Of a stretch of 64,000 bases of DNA, positions 1 to 8,834 are shown in pieces. This stretch comes from Levilactobacillus acidifarinae DSM 19394 = JCM 15949 (GTDB lineage Bacteria > Bacillota > Bacilli > Lactobacillales > Lactobacillaceae). The position numbers and the translations under genes were made by a program. Location: positions 124,001-188,000 of the forward strand of contig NZ_AZDV01000003.1 of the NCBI RefSeq assembly GCF_001434835.1. Direction: 5' to 3'. Numbering within the stretch: position 1 is the stretch's first letter; each line of letters starts with the position of its first letter. The notes beneath the pieces are model-generated. The model worked only from the letters and a program-made list of their open reading frames with translations, was not told the origin of the DNA and made no database searches.

Positions 1-915
1 TTTAATTAAGCGGTTCAAATTATCGTCAAAAACCTTAGTGGCGTCGTAGCCCATCGAGCGGGCCCGGAAATTCATGGCCGCCGCTTCGATGATGATGGCT
101 AAATTCCGCCCAGTTTTAACCGGAATGGTAATCTTGGGAACTTCAACGTCAAAGAATTTCTGACTTTCGGTATTATTACCCAACCGATCGAAGTGGTTGT
201 CATCGTGCCAGAGTTCCAGGTGGACGATCAGGTCAATATCGGTTTCGCTCCGCACGGCCCCGGCCCCAAAGAGGTTCATCACGTCGATGATCCCAATTCC
301 CCGGATCTCCAGTAAGTGACTCAAGATGGCGGGAGCGGCGCCGACTAAAGTCTGTTCGTCTTGCTGATAAACTTCCACGCGGTCATCGGCAATCAACCGG
401 TGCCCCCGCTTGACCAGTTCCAAAGCGGTTTCACTTTTTCCCACGCCGGAATCCCCGGTAATCATGACCCCCACCCCGTAGATGTCGACCAACACACCGT
501 GAACGGATTGCCGTTCGGCGAGCTTGCCTTCCAAGAAGTTGGTCATGTTACTGAGAACCCGTGACGTGGTAAGTTTCGTCCCTAAAATCGGGATCTGGGC
601 TTCCTCGGCGGCCTGTTTTAATTCTTCAGGTGGGTCGAGCTGGGTCGACACCACAAACGCGGGCGTCTCGGGCTGACACATTTTTTGCATCACGTCCAAT
701 AACTGTTCGTGACTCATTCCCTTGGCAAACGAGGTTTCCGTAATCCCCAACAGTTGGATTCGCTTGGCCGGGTAGTAATTAAAGTACCCCGTTAGTTCCA
801 ATCCGGGACGCGAAATATCGCTGGTCGTAATTTGCCGATTGAGGTCATCTTGACCGGAATAGACATCTAATCGATTAGCCTTGACCAGGTCGGCGACCGT
901 AACGCTTTCTGGCAT
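1..915 (-). CDS. hprK: HPr kinase/phosphorylase, 3' end cut by window edge
   Basis: Bifunctional enzyme that phosphorylates HPr on Ser46 and reverses the reaction, feeding CcpA-dependent catabolite control. The 305 codons present begin MPESVTVADLVKANRL and hold the P-loop GDSGVGKSE and, near the end, the family signature region around EIRGIGIIDVMNLFGAGAV. Family length is about 310-315 residues, so only a few C-terminal residues lie outside the window. The ATG at 913-915 is preceded by TAGGAGGAAA (921-930), which fixes the start. In related lactobacilli lgt follows hprK; that gene would lie outside. Identification is firm. Confidence 0.96.
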   Translation of the reverse strand, partial: MPESVTVADLVKANRLDVYSGQDDLNRQITTSDISRPGLELTGYFNYYPAKRIQLLGITETSFAKGMSHEQLLDVMQKMCQPETPAFVVSTQLDPPEELKQAAEEAQIPILGTKLTTSRVLSNMTNFLEGKLAERQSVHGVLVDIYGVGVMITGDSGVGKSETALELVKRGHRLIADDRVEVYQQDEQTLVGAAPAILSHLLEIRGIGIIDVMNLFGAGAVRSETDIDLIVHLELWHDDNHFDRLGNNTESQKFFDVEVPKITIPVKTGRNLAIIIEAAAMNFRARSMGYDATKVFDDNLNRLIK

Positions 916-1085
916 GCGTGTTTCCTCCTAACTACATCGTCTCATAAAACATACCCTAATTTTAGCACTTTAGCGGGGCTTCTCCTATCAAATTCAATTC
1001 GTTACCACAACCGCGTTAAGAATCGGTTACCGGGTTAAGATAGCGCTTACTTAATAGTTCAGCCCTTACCCGGGGCTAGGACACC

Positions 1086-1457
1086 CTACCCCCGGGCGAA
1101 GTGGTCACTGATGACGGCATTAGCTAACGACATCACGATGGCGACGATCAGCGTCACGCCAAACGACGCAAAGGCGAAGTTACTCCCCACAAACCAGGCG
1201 GTGAGTTCCAGCATAATGGCGTTAAGCACCACGCTGAACAGGCCCAGCGTCAAGATGGTAATGGGTAGCGACAACACGAACAGAATCGGTTTGACCACCG
1301 CATTTAAGATCGCCAGGACTAAGCTGGCCAGTAACGCGATGCCCACACTAGAAACGTAAAACGCGTGCTGGTAATTTCCCGCCAGCGAACTCTGGAAGAA
1401 CCCCGCTAACGCCAGAAAAATCAACGCATTGACTAAAATCCGGGTCCAAAAGCGCAT
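1086..1457 (-). CDS. YvlD/phage-holin-IV family membrane protein
   Basis: Small integral membrane protein of 123 residues with about four hydrophobic helices and almost no soluble part, matching the YvlD/DUF360 (phage holin family 4_2) profile: helices near residues 8-27, 33-52, 55-83 and 88-118. Motif-like stretch NAVVKPILFVLSLPITILTLG is typical of this family. Function is not established; in Bacillus the relative is linked to the envelope-stress yvlABCD operon together with a PspC-domain protein, and here too a PspC gene lies directly upstream (its TAG abuts this ATG), so the two are probably cotranscribed. It is chromosomal housekeeping, not a phage remnant: no other phage genes are present. 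Confidence 0.8.
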   Translation of the reverse strand: MRFWTRILVNALIFLALAGFFQSSLAGNYQHAFYVSSVGIALLASLVLAILNAVVKPILFVLSLPITILTLGLFSVVLNAIMLELTAWFVGSNFAFASFGVTLIVAIVMSLANAVISDHFARG

Positions 1458-1796
1458 CTACTCACCATCCTTATGGTGGACGTCGTGTTCCGTCACGTCG
1501 TGAATCACCTTGCGATCAGCTTTCGGGTTAGTTTGTTGACCCCCCCGACCGAAGCCGAAGAGATCACTGAAGTTAGAACCAGTGGATTGTGAGTCGTCCA
1601 GCGGCATAAACGTCATTAAAATGACGTAGACCAATAGGCCCAATACCACGTGTAAGAACGGAATCGAAATGGTGATAATCACGTAGATCAATCGCAATAG
1701 GTTGGCATTCCAGCCAAAGTAGTCGGCAATTCCACCAAGGACCCCACCGACGAGACGGTTGGTCCGGGAACGCACGAGTTTTTTCTTTGCTGCCAT
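1458..1796 (-). CDS. PspC domain-containing membrane protein
   Basis: Predicted envelope-stress protein of 112 residues. The N-terminal PspC domain (about residues 5-65) shows RSRTNRLVGGVLGGIADYFG followed by one long hydrophobic segment, then a charged, Gly/Gln-rich cytoplasmic tail ending in a His-rich stretch (HDVTEHDVHHKDGE). Two in-frame ATGs exist; AGGAGG at 1805-1810 is only 2 nt from the upstream one (1800-1802) but 8 nt from ATG 1794-1796, so the shorter form (MAAKKKLV) is preferred. Cotranscribed with the YvlD-type gene downstream. In Gram-positive bacteria such proteins respond to membrane stress; the exact role here is inferred only from family. Confidence 0.82.
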   Translation of the reverse strand: MAAKKKLVRSRTNRLVGGVLGGIADYFGWNANLLRLIYVIITISIPFLHVVLGLLVYVILMTFMPLDDSQSTGSNFSDLFGFGRGGQQTNPKADRKVIHDVTEHDVHHKDGE

Positions 1797-1853
1797 TGTC
1801 ATGGCCTCCTTTAAGTCTGATTAAACTTGTCCTATTGGGAAAAGAATAACGAA

Positions 1854-1887
1854 AGCGGCCACTGAAAGCAAGTTTTCAGTGACCGCT
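1854..1887 (-). terminator. Hairpin downstream of phoU region
   Basis: A 14-bp inverted repeat (AGCGGCCACTGAAA at 1854-1867 and TTTCAGTGACCGCT at 1874-1887) with one mismatch. Read on the minus strand it is followed by a T-rich run, so it fits an intrinsic terminator ending transcription that enters from the pst-phoU side before the PspC gene. Confidence 0.65.
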
Positions 1888-1972
1888 GGTTTAAATCTTC
1901 AAATTTCGGTAAGAATTACGGGGAATTACTCCCCGCTTTAAAACTATTAAGTCTAGAAAATCCAGCGCTTCC

Positions 1973-2114
1973 GGGCCAGTCAGAAACAGGCTGGAACGGG
2001 GTGGGCACGGCTTCAAGCCCGTAGCCCAGGTCTTGAAGACCGACCTTTGTCTAAGCCGACTAAAAGACGTCGACTAAGACAAATTTCACCCCTGAGCCCA
2101 TTTCTGACTGGCCC
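1973..2114 (-). repeat. 142-bp multi-branched inverted-repeat element
   Basis: A 14-bp perfect outer stem (GGGCCAGTCAGAAA 1973-1986 with TTTCTGACTGGCCC 2101-2114) encloses GGGGTG/CACCCC (1998-2003/2087-2092), a CTTCAAG/CTTGAAG hairpin (2011-2017/2032-2038) and a 15-bp hairpin (2046-2060/2069-2083) with two mismatches, one of which is G-U only if the minus strand is transcribed. It fills the gap between phoU and the PspC gene. No protein is encoded. Either a structured RNA or a palindromic intergenic repeat; I do not recognise a named family. The flanking 2115-2256 holds nothing I can identify. Confidence 0.6.
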
Positions 2115-2256
2115 TCCAGCTCACACTCGTTATGACAACAACTTGCCTGCATTCTTCCGAATCGGAGGACAATGAGTCGTTATTTTAATCAACAATTAAG
2201 TTTAAAAACAAGCTCTAAATATCAGTTGTCTGCCAACCAGCCTGACGCATAACTGC

Positions 2257-2934
2257 CTAGTCTTCCGTCCCCTCACTAGCCGAGTTCAGTTCCACAATCT
2301 TGCCGGAACGCAGGTAGATGATCCATTCACATACGTTGGTCACGTAATCGCCAATCCGGCTCAAGTCCTGCGCCACGTTTAAGTAAATCGACGCCCCCGT
2401 CTCGAAGGTCGCATCCCGGCTCATGGCGTGGTAGCTCAGGCTACGTACCCGGTGATTCAGGTGATCTAATTGTCGATCCACGTCGGCTAACGACCGGGCT
2501 TCGTGATCGTCCTTGTTGACGTAAGCGGCCAACACGTCTTGGACCATCTTGGTGGTCATCTGTCCCATTTCGGCCATCAATTGTTCCAATTCCGCCACTT
2601 TTTGCTTCTCGCCCATTTTAATCGTCGAGTGGGCAATGTTGCGGGCGTGGTCCCCGGCGCGTTCCAAATCGGAAACGGCCTTTAAAATCGTGACGATTTC
2701 TCGCAGATCCGTGGTCACGGGTTGGTACAACGCAATCATTTCGAACGTCTTTTTTTCCAACGCAATTTCTCGTTCGTTGATGTCGTGGTCGTGATCGATG
2801 ATCGACTGAGCCGTGACCGCATCACGTTCGATAAACGCGTTCACCGACTTCTGGATCACCTCGCTGACCAGCATCCCCATTTCCGTAAAGTCTGCATCCA
2901 ATTCTGCTAATTCGTCATCAAATAACCGGCGCAT
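2257..2934 (-). CDS. phoU: Phosphate transport system regulatory protein PhoU
   Basis: Cytoplasmic regulator linking the PstSCAB transporter to the PhoR kinase; loss of PhoU normally derepresses the Pho regulon. The 225-residue protein matches family length and consists of two three-helix PhoU repeats (about residues 5-105 and 115-205) with the metal-cluster type motifs around ERAGDHARNIAH and DLSRIGDYVTNVCEW. ATG at 2932-2934 has AGGAGG seven bases upstream. It is the last gene of the pst operon, 14 bp after the distal pstB. Confidence 0.96.
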   Translation of the reverse strand: MRRLFDDELAELDADFTEMGMLVSEVIQKSVNAFIERDAVTAQSIIDHDHDINEREIALEKKTFEMIALYQPVTTDLREIVTILKAVSDLERAGDHARNIAHSTIKMGEKQKVAELEQLMAEMGQMTTKMVQDVLAAYVNKDDHEARSLADVDRQLDHLNHRVRSLSYHAMSRDATFETGASIYLNVAQDLSRIGDYVTNVCEWIIYLRSGKIVELNSASEGTED

Positions 2935-2948
2935 CGGTCTACCTCCTA

Positions 2949-3707
2949 TTATCCAAACCGACCACTAATGTAGTCTTCCGTTTGTTTCTTAGCTGGGTTC
3001 ATAAAAATATTCTTCGTTTGATCCACTTCCACCAGTTCCCCGTTCATGAAGAAGGCCGTCCGATCGGCAATCCGCGACGCTTGTTGGAGGTTGTGGGTTA
3101 CTGTAATAATCGTATAATCGTGGCGTAAATTCAAGAGGGTCGCTTCAATTTGACTACTGGAGACCGGGTCCAACGCACTGGTCGGTTCGTCCAACAGAAT
3201 AATCTCCGGTGACACGGCCAGGACCCGCGCGATGCAGACCCGTTGCTGTTGCCCCCCGGACAAGGCCAAGGCGCTTTCGTGTAAATGGTCCTTCACTTCG
3301 TCCCATACGGCGGCCTGTCGCAAGGACTTTTCAACCACGGCGTCGAGCTTTTCCTTGTCGCGTTCCCCGGCAATCCGCAACCCGTAGATCACGTTGTCGT
3401 AGATGGAGAACGGAAACGGGTTGGGCTGTTGAAACACCATGCCAATTTCCTTACGAATCTGGACCGTATCGGCACTGGGGGCGTACAGGTCCTTTCCCTT
3501 GAACTGGACGGTTCCCGTGATGGTGACCCCCGGAATCAAATCGTTCATCCGATTCAACGTCCGTAGGTAGGTCGACTTCCCACAGCCGGACGGTCCAATC
3601 AACGCCGTAATCCCCTTCTCGTCAAAATCCAAATTAATTCCCTTCAGGGCTTCCTTACTCCCGTAATACAAATGTAAGTCCTGGGTCGTTAAAATTTCCT
3701 TACTCAT
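2949..3707 (-). CDS. pstB: Phosphate ABC transporter ATP-binding protein (distal copy)
   Basis: ATPase of the high-affinity phosphate importer. 252 residues with Walker [13 protein letters not shown]-loop [18 protein letters not shown] signature LSGGQQQR and Walker [14 protein letters not shown]. The open frame extends 45 codons upstream into the previous pstB, but MSKEILTTQ (ATG 3705-3707), preceded by GAGGA, gives the normal PstB N-terminus and is chosen. One of two adjacent, clearly diverged PstB proteins; tandem pstB genes are common in Lactobacillales and Bacillus (pstBA/pstBB). Confidence 0.95.
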   Translation of the reverse strand: MSKEILTTQDLHLYYGSKEALKGINLDFDEKGITALIGPSGCGKSTYLRTLNRMNDLIPGVTITGTVQFKGKDLYAPSADTVQIRKEIGMVFQQPNPFPFSIYDNVIYGLRIAGERDKEKLDAVVEKSLRQAAVWDEVKDHLHESALALSGGQQQRVCIARVLAVSPEIILLDEPTSALDPVSSSQIEATLLNLRHDYTIITVTHNLQQASRIADRTAFFMNGELVEVDQTKNIFMNPAKKQTEDYISGRFG

Positions 3708-3723
3708 TCTTCCTCGCTCCTCG

Positions 3724-4548
3724 CTAACCAAAGTTCCCCGAAACATAGTCACTGGTAACCTGGACCTGCGGATTCGTAAAGATTTGGCTGGTCGTGTCGT
3801 ACTCCAACACCCGTCCTTGATTAAAGAACGCCGTATATTCACTGATCCGCGCGGCCTGTTGCATGTTGTGCGTCACGATAATAATCGTGTAGTGCTGCTT
3901 TAGCTTCAACAACGTGTCTTCTAGTTGACTAGTCGACACGGGGTCCAGCGCACTGGCGGGTTCGTCCAACAGCAACACGTCGGGTTTCACGGCGATGGCT
4001 CGGGCAATACACAACCGCTGCGCTTGACCCCCGGACAAGGCTAAAGCACTCTTGTCCAGTTCGTCTTTGACTTGATCCCACAACGCAGCTTGGCGTAGCG
4101 AGGTTTCCACGATTTCGTCTAACTTATTTTTAGCGGTTACGCCGCGGAGACGCAAGGCAAACGCAATATTATCGTAAATCGATTTTGCAAATGGATTCGG
4201 CCGTTGAAAAACCATCCCGATGCGCCGGCGCATCTCGTAAACGTCGATGTCGGGCTGGTTAATGTCCACGCCCCGGTACATAATCCGGCCCTTGACCGTG
4301 GCGATTCGGTCGTTCATCCGGTTGAGGGACCGCAGAAAGGTCGATTTCCCGGACCCCGAGGCCCCAATCAACGCGGTAATCTGGTTACGGGCAAACTTGA
4401 GGTCACCTTCATAGATGGCTTCCTTATCACCGTAAAAGACGTGGAGCCCTTCCGTCGACAACACGGTGGGATGCTGCGCATCGGTGGGTTGCACGATGTG
4501 GCGTTCCGGTGTGGTGCCCGGCTTGGCAATATCACTACTCATAAACAT
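3724..4548 (-). CDS. pstB: Phosphate ABC transporter ATP-binding protein (proximal copy)
   Basis: Second PstB ATPase, 274 residues, with Walker [12 protein letters not shown], signature [10 protein letters not shown] and Walker [14 protein letters not shown]. It differs from the distal copy by a 30-residue N-terminal extension and by Ala in the Walker B tail. The ATG at 4546-4548 has AGGAGG (4556-4561) seven bases upstream. It sits 12 bp after pstA and 16 bp before the other pstB, all in one operon. Whether the two ATPases pair as a heterodimer or are alternatives cannot be read from sequence. Confidence 0.95.
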   Translation of the reverse strand: MFMSSDIAKPGTTPERHIVQPTDAQHPTVLSTEGLHVFYGDKEAIYEGDLKFARNQITALIGASGSGKSTFLRSLNRMNDRIATVKGRIMYRGVDINQPDIDVYEMRRRIGMVFQRPNPFAKSIYDNIAFALRLRGVTAKNKLDEIVETSLRQAALWDQVKDELDKSALALSGGQAQRLCIARAIAVKPDVLLLDEPASALDPVSTSQLEDTLLKLKQHYTIIIVTHNMQQAARISEYTAFFNQGRVLEYDTTSQIFTNPQVQVTSDYVSGNFG

Positions 4549-4560
4549 AGACGTTCCTCC

Positions 4561-5445
4561 TTAGGCCGACGTTAGCCGTTTGTACAGTCGCTTACCCAGG
4601 TACCGAGCGGCTAAGTTGAAGAGCAGAATCGCAATCACTAAGACCGCGGACGACCCGGACGAAATCGCTTTGGCGTCGGGCATGATCCCTTCCGAGTTAA
4701 TCTTCCAGATGTGGACCGCCAACGTTTCGGCGGGACGCATCGGGTTTAACGGACTGGAGATGTTGAAGGGATTCCAGTCCATAAAGTTTAACGCGGGGGC
4801 ACTTTGACCGGCCGTGTAGATTAACGCGGCGGCTTCCCCGAAGACCCGACCGGCACTTAAGATCACCCCGGTCAGGATGCTGGGCACCGCGGCGGGTAAG
4901 ATGACCCGCGTGACGGTCTCCCAGCGTGAAAGACCTAGAGCTAGGCCCCCCTCGCGTTGCTTGTCGTCGATGGTGTGTAAGGAATCTTCGATGCTCCGCG
5001 TCAAAAGCGGCAGGTTGAAGAAGGTCAACGCGAAAGCCCCGGATAAAATCGAGAAGCCTAAGCGCAACTTCACCACGAAGAACAGGAAGCCGAACAGTCC
5101 CACCACCACGGAAGGCAGCGAACTTAAGATTTCAATCGCCGTCCGAACGACGCTGGTCACCCAGTTGTCCTTGGCATATTCGTAGAGGTAAATCGCCGCC
5201 CCCAGGGCAATCGGAAACGAAATCAACATGGCTAAAATCAACAGGTAAAACGAGTTAAAGAGTTGGACGCCAATCCCACCACCCTTTAAGAAGGCTTTGG
5301 CGGGCGTGGTCAGGAAGTGCCAACTAACTTTCGGTAGCCCACTGACCAGGATATACCCGACTAGGGCCAGTAAGATTAGGACCACCACGCCGGCGATGCC
5401 GTAGAGCACGCCGATTGCAATTTTATTTTGAACTTTAGAATTCAT
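4561..5445 (-). CDS. pstA: Phosphate ABC transporter permease PstA
   Basis: Inner permease subunit of the phosphate importer, about 294 residues with six predicted helices and the binding-protein-dependent permease loop EGGLALGLSRWETVTRVILPAA (EAA motif) that docks to PstB. The frame is open upstream to a TTG at 5472 overlapping pstC, but ATG 5443-5445 directly after the pstC stop gives the usual N-terminus (MNSKVQNK) and is preferred, although its GGGG Shine-Dalgarno core is rather far away (about 14 nt). Confidence 0.93.
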   Translation of the reverse strand: MNSKVQNKIAIGVLYGIAGVVVLILLALVGYILVSGLPKVSWHFLTTPAKAFLKGGGIGVQLFNSFYLLILAMLISFPIALGAAIYLYEYAKDNWVTSVVRTAIEILSSLPSVVVGLFGFLFFVVKLRLGFSILSGAFALTFFNLPLLTRSIEDSLHTIDDKQREGGLALGLSRWETVTRVILPAAVPSILTGVILSAGRVFGEAAALIYTAGQSAPALNFMDWNPFNISSPLNPMRPAETLAVHIWKINSEGIMPDAKAISSGSSAVLVIAILLFNLAARYLGKRLYKRLTSA

Positions 5446-5446
5446 A

Positions 5447-6379
5447 TTATTGGAGACGCCCCTTTCGACCAATCAACCGAATAATCAGGTTGAAGACCAA
5501 CGACATCAGCAGTAAGACCAGGGCCAGCGACCACAGGGCGTTGTTTTGTAACGACCCCATCACGGTGTTCCCAATCCCGGTCGTCAGAACCGACGTCAAC
5601 GTGGCTGCCGGATCGACCAAAGAATGCGGCATCAGCGCGGCATTCCCAATGACCATCTGAACCGCCAGTGCTTCACCGAAGGCCCGGGCCATCCCGAAGA
5701 CCACCGCCGTCATCAAGCCCGGCGTAGCGGCCCGGAGAACCACCTTATAGATGGTCTGCCATTGCGTGGCCCCTAACGCCAATGAAGCTTCCCGGTAGTA
5801 TCGGGGCACGGCACGTAAGGCATCGGCACTCATCGACGTCACCGTGGGTAAGATCATCACGAACAGAACGCAGGTCCCGGATAAGATCCCAAACCCACTG
5901 CCGCCAAAGACCGAGCGGGTAAACGGCACGACCACGCTTAACCCGATGAACCCGTAAACCACGGAAGGAATCCCCACCAGTAATTCGGTTACGGGCTGGA
6001 GAATTTTCGCCCCCCGGTTCGGTGAGATTTCGTTCATGAAGACCGCCGTCCCAATCGCAAACGGGGTCGCTACAATAGCGGATAAAACCGTAATCAGAAA
6101 CGAGCCGACGATCATCGACAGGGCTCCCACTTCGGGCTTACCGTGTGCGTCCGTCAAACTCGGGTTCCAGTTTTTGCCGCTTAAGAAGTCCCAGAGGTTC
6201 ACGTGATTGGTGGTAAACGTGGCTAGTCCCTTAGAGGCCACGAAGCCAATGATGGCCACCACAACGGCCACGATTAAAATCAGGGCGGAAAAGCTTACCA
6301 CTCGGCCCCAGATTTCTAGCTTAGCTGCCTTGGAGCGGCGCTTTAATTCTTGTTCTAATTGTTCAGGTGATTTGGTCAT
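5447..6379 (-). CDS. pstC: Phosphate ABC transporter permease PstC
   Basis: Partner permease of PstA, 310 residues. An N-terminal cytoplasmic segment rich in Lys/Glu (EQLEQELKRRSKAAKLE) precedes a first helix at about residues 27-50; five further helices follow, with the EAA loop YYREASLALGATQWQTIYKVVL. Its ATG overlaps the pstS stop by 4 bp (ATGA), pointing to translational coupling. No anomalies. Confidence 0.95.
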   Translation of the reverse strand: MTKSPEQLEQELKRRSKAAKLEIWGRVVSFSALILIVAVVVAIIGFVASKGLATFTTNHVNLWDFLSGKNWNPSLTDAHGKPEVGALSMIVGSFLITVLSAIVATPFAIGTAVFMNEISPNRGAKILQPVTELLVGIPSVVYGFIGLSVVVPFTRSVFGGSGFGILSGTCVLFVMILPTVTSMSADALRAVPRYYREASLALGATQWQTIYKVVLRAATPGLMTAVVFGMARAFGEALAVQMVIGNAALMPHSLVDPAATLTSVLTTGIGNTVMGSLQNNALWSLALVLLLMSLVFNLIIRLIGRKGRLQ

Positions 6380-7263
6380 GAGTGGGTCCCTCCAATCGGC
6401 GTAACCTGACCGTTAACGTCCCGTGTCACGTGCATCTGACTGGGTGACAGGTAGCCTAATTGGCGCACCAGCGTCTTTTGAATGGTCGGGGATTGAACGT
6501 AAGCGATAAAGTCCTTGGTCAGTCCCGTGGGCTGTCCTTTGGTGTACAGATGTTCGTAGGACCAAATCTTCCAGCGGTTAGTCACCACGTTATCCTCGGT
6601 CGGCGCCACACCGTTTAAACTCACGGCCTGGACCGCCTTGGTCACGTAGGAAAAGGCCACGTAACTAATGGCCCCCGGTGTGGTTTGGACGATCTGACGC
6701 ACCATCCCCGAGGAGTCTTGTTCCTGAGCAGTCTTGGCTTGGTGCCCGGCAATCCCGAATTGTTCGAAGGTTGCCCGGGTCCCACTCCCTTGCGCCCGGT
6801 TGATCAACACGATGGGTAAGTCCTTACCGCCCACCTGTTTCCAGTTGGTCACCTGGCCGGTAAAAACGGCCGTTAATTGCTTGGTGGTCAACCGCGTGAT
6901 CCCGTTCTTGCGGTTCACGATTGGTGTAATGCCAACGACCGCCACCCGATGATCGACCAGACCCTTAGCCCGAATGCCCTTTTGCTCGGCCGCAAAAAGA
7001 TCGGAATCCCCGATCTGCACGGCGCCTTCCTGAATCTGACTGAGTCCGGTCCCGGTCCCGCCACCTTGGACGTTGATAAACGTGCCCAGATGGTCGGCCG
7101 TATACTGCTCACCGGCCGCTTCAACTAAGGGCTGTAAGGCCGTGGAGCCCACCGCCGTGATCGACCCGCCGGCCTGGCTGGCCTGACGTGTCTGGTACGC
7201 AAAGATTCCCAGGGCTACCAAAATCATGAGGAGTAAGCCCTGTAACCATCGTCGTTTTGTCAT
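6376..7263 (-). CDS. pstS: Phosphate-binding protein PstS, membrane-anchored without lipobox
   Basis: Extracellular phosphate-binding component, 295 residues, first gene of the pst operon. The phosphate-binding signatures AVGSTALQPLVE, GGGTGTGLSQI and RAQGSGTRATFEQF are present. Unlike most Gram-positive PstS proteins there is no cysteine lipobox: residues 7-23 form one uncleaved-looking hydrophobic segment followed by QTRQASQAGG, so it is probably anchored by an N-terminal helix or released by signal peptidase I. ATG 7261-7263 has GGAGGG upstream. Expression should be governed by the PhoP boxes just upstream. Confidence 0.94.
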   Translation of the reverse strand: MTKRRWLQGLLLMILVALGIFAYQTRQASQAGGSITAVGSTALQPLVEAAGEQYTADHLGTFINVQGGGTGTGLSQIQEGAVQIGDSDLFAAEQKGIRAKGLVDHRVAVVGITPIVNRKNGITRLTTKQLTAVFTGQVTNWKQVGGKDLPIVLINRAQGSGTRATFEQFGIAGHQAKTAQEQDSSGMVRQIVQTTPGAISYVAFSYVTKAVQAVSLNGVAPTEDNVVTNRWKIWSYEHLYTKGQPTGLTKDFIAYVQSPTIQKTLVRQLGYLSPSQMHVTRDVNGQVTPIGGTHS

Positions 7264-7318
7264 CCCGTTGTCCCTCCTATACCGACCAGTGTGGCCACCG
7301 CCGGTTCTCTCAATTGTC

Positions 7319-7372
7319 AGTATAGCGGGTCTTTGTAAATGTCATGTAGACGTATTGTAAAGGTTATGTAAA
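7319..7372 (-). promoter_or_regulatory. pstS promoter with four PhoP boxes
   Basis: On the minus strand, four hexamers TTTACA, TTTACA, TCTACA and TTTACA lie at 7367-7372, 7356-7361, 7345-7350 and 7334-7339, each exactly 11 bp apart, followed 9 bp later by a TATACT -10 element (7319-7324). This is the Bacillus-type PhoP box layout (TT-ACA with 5-bp gaps, one helical turn) and replaces a recognisable -35. It supports PhoP activation of pstSCABB-phoU under phosphate limitation. Confidence 0.85.
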
Positions 7373-7396
7373 TGTCCCTCAAAAGGTGGGCAACGC

Positions 7397-7423
7397 AAAA
7401 AAGCCGACCAGAGACGTCGACTT
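7397..7423 (-). terminator. Terminator after phoR
   Basis: Minus-strand hairpin AAGTCGAC / GTCGGCTT (one G-U pair) followed by six T residues, directly after the phoR stop codon. Confidence 0.85.
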
Positions 7424-7427
7424 TACG

Positions 7428-8834
7428 TTAATTCTTAGGCGTTGGTGTGGTCGCCGCTTTCCCCGACGTACCAAGCGTTACCGCCGTTGCGGTCCGCGGA
7501 AAAGTCAGCGTCACGGTAGTCCCGACACCCAATTCACTTTGCAAATCCAACTTACCATTTAAGGCCTTTACCAGTTCACGTACGATGGCTAAGCCCAACC
7601 CGCTCCCGCTGACTCGTTGGTTCGAATGCGAGATGTCAGCGCGGTAAAAACGCTCAAACACGCGCAGCTGATCCTGTTGCGAAATGCCAATGCCCGTATC
7701 GGCAATGGTCAGCGCCCAGGTCGTTCCCGTCGTGGTCACACTCAGCGTCACGTTGCCTTGCGGGCGGTTGTATTTGATGGCGTTACTCAAGATATTCTTG
7801 ACGATTTGGTCTAATTTCCGTTGATCGGTCGCCGCCGTAAAATCGGCCGGAATCTGATTATGCAACGTCACCTGGTTCACCGCCGCTAAGGGTTCCAGCA
7901 AGTGAACCTGTGCGGCCAACTGCTGCCCGACCGGAACCTGGTTGATTTCCACGGCGTTACCCGATTCAATATGTGAAATCGCCAACACATCATTAATCAA
8001 TTCCACTAGTCGATCGCTTTGCTGGTCGATGATCTTCAAAAATTCAACCAACTTTTCCGGATCATCCTTGGCCCCCGCCAACAGGGTCTTGGCAAAGCCA
8101 GCAATCGCCGTCACCGGCGTTTTTAATTCGTGTGAGGCGTTGGACACGAAGTCCAGTTGCATCTGTTCAACCGCGTAGACCTCGGTCACGTCATACAATA
8201 AGACTAAGACTTGAAAGAAGTCCTGCGAAGTCGCCGTATAAACCACCTGAACATCGACAGTTCGTTCGTTAGGCGTCCCCGGCAACTTCATCACCCGGTG
8301 TTGCGTCTGCCGTTCACTTAAGGCCTTATTAATTAGACTCGCTAGTTCAAACTGCTGCACGTCCTGGGTAAACGGGTGCCGGCGCGTCGAAATTTGCTGC
8401 TGTAAGAACTGTTCCATCGCCGGATTGGCCAGTTCGACCTTGCGGTACCGGTCGATGACCATGACCCCGATGGGGAGGTAATCGAGCAGGGTCGCAAACT
8501 CCTGGTTCTGACCGGCCATCCGCCGCCGCAACTTACGCTGGTGCGTTTGTAAATAGTTAATCTGCAGGGCCAGTTGATAAAAGGGATCATGGGGGGACAA
8601 CAACACGTGCGCCGGTGCCTCGGCGTGGCGCATCTTTTCAACCTTACGGGTCAAAATGGTGATTCGTTGTTGAGCCCACCGTTGGTACCATAATAGGCCG
8701 CCCCACTCAATCAATGCGAACGACCACCCAATCATCACGGCCACCCCAAAACTATCCGGACGCAGGCACCAAACCAATAGGGTGTTGATCACCAACAGGG
8801 CCACCCCACTGATTCCCAACATTTGCCTACTCAT
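7428..8834 (-). CDS. phoR: Sensor histidine kinase PhoR
   Basis: Membrane sensor kinase of the phosphate two-component system, 468 residues. Two helices (about 7-24 and 29-50) lack a large extracellular loop, then a HAMP-like linker, a PAS domain (about 112-220, NPAMEQFL), HisKA with SNASHELKTP (phosphoacceptor His235), and an HATPase domain with N box ILSNAIKYN, and G boxes DTGIGIS and GSGLGLAI. The short extracellular part fits PhoR proteins that sense via PstSCAB-PhoU rather than by ligand binding. ATG 8832-8834 overlaps phoP by 8 bp. It could be called PnpS in other lactobacilli; assignment rests on the adjacent pst operon. Confidence 0.9.
   Translation of the reverse strand: MSRQMLGISGVALLVINTLLVWCLRPDSFGVAVMIGWSFALIEWGGLLWYQRWAQQRITILTRKVEKMRHAEAPAHVLLSPHDPFYQLALQINYLQTHQRKLRRRMAGQNQEFATLLDYLPIGVMVIDRYRKVELANPAMEQFLQQQISTRRHPFTQDVQQFELASLINKALSERQTQHRVMKLPGTPNERTVDVQVVYTATSQDFFQVLVLLYDVTEVYAVEQMQLDFVSNASHELKTPVTAIAGFAKTLLAGAKDDPEKLVEFLKIIDQQSDRLVELINDVLAISHIESGNAVEINQVPVGQQLAAQVHLLEPLAAVNQVTLHNQIPADFTAATDQRKLDQIVKNILSNAIKYNRPQGNVTLSVTTTGTTWALTIADTGIGISQQDQLRVFERFYRADISHSNQRVSGSGLGLAIVRELVKALNGKLDLQSELGVGTTVTLTFPRTATAVTLGTSGKAATTPTPKN

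Noticed and set aside
1086-1457. Phage holin as a sign of a prophage
   Set aside because: The YvlD family carries a holin name by homology only; no other phage genes are near and the neighbour is a PspC gene.
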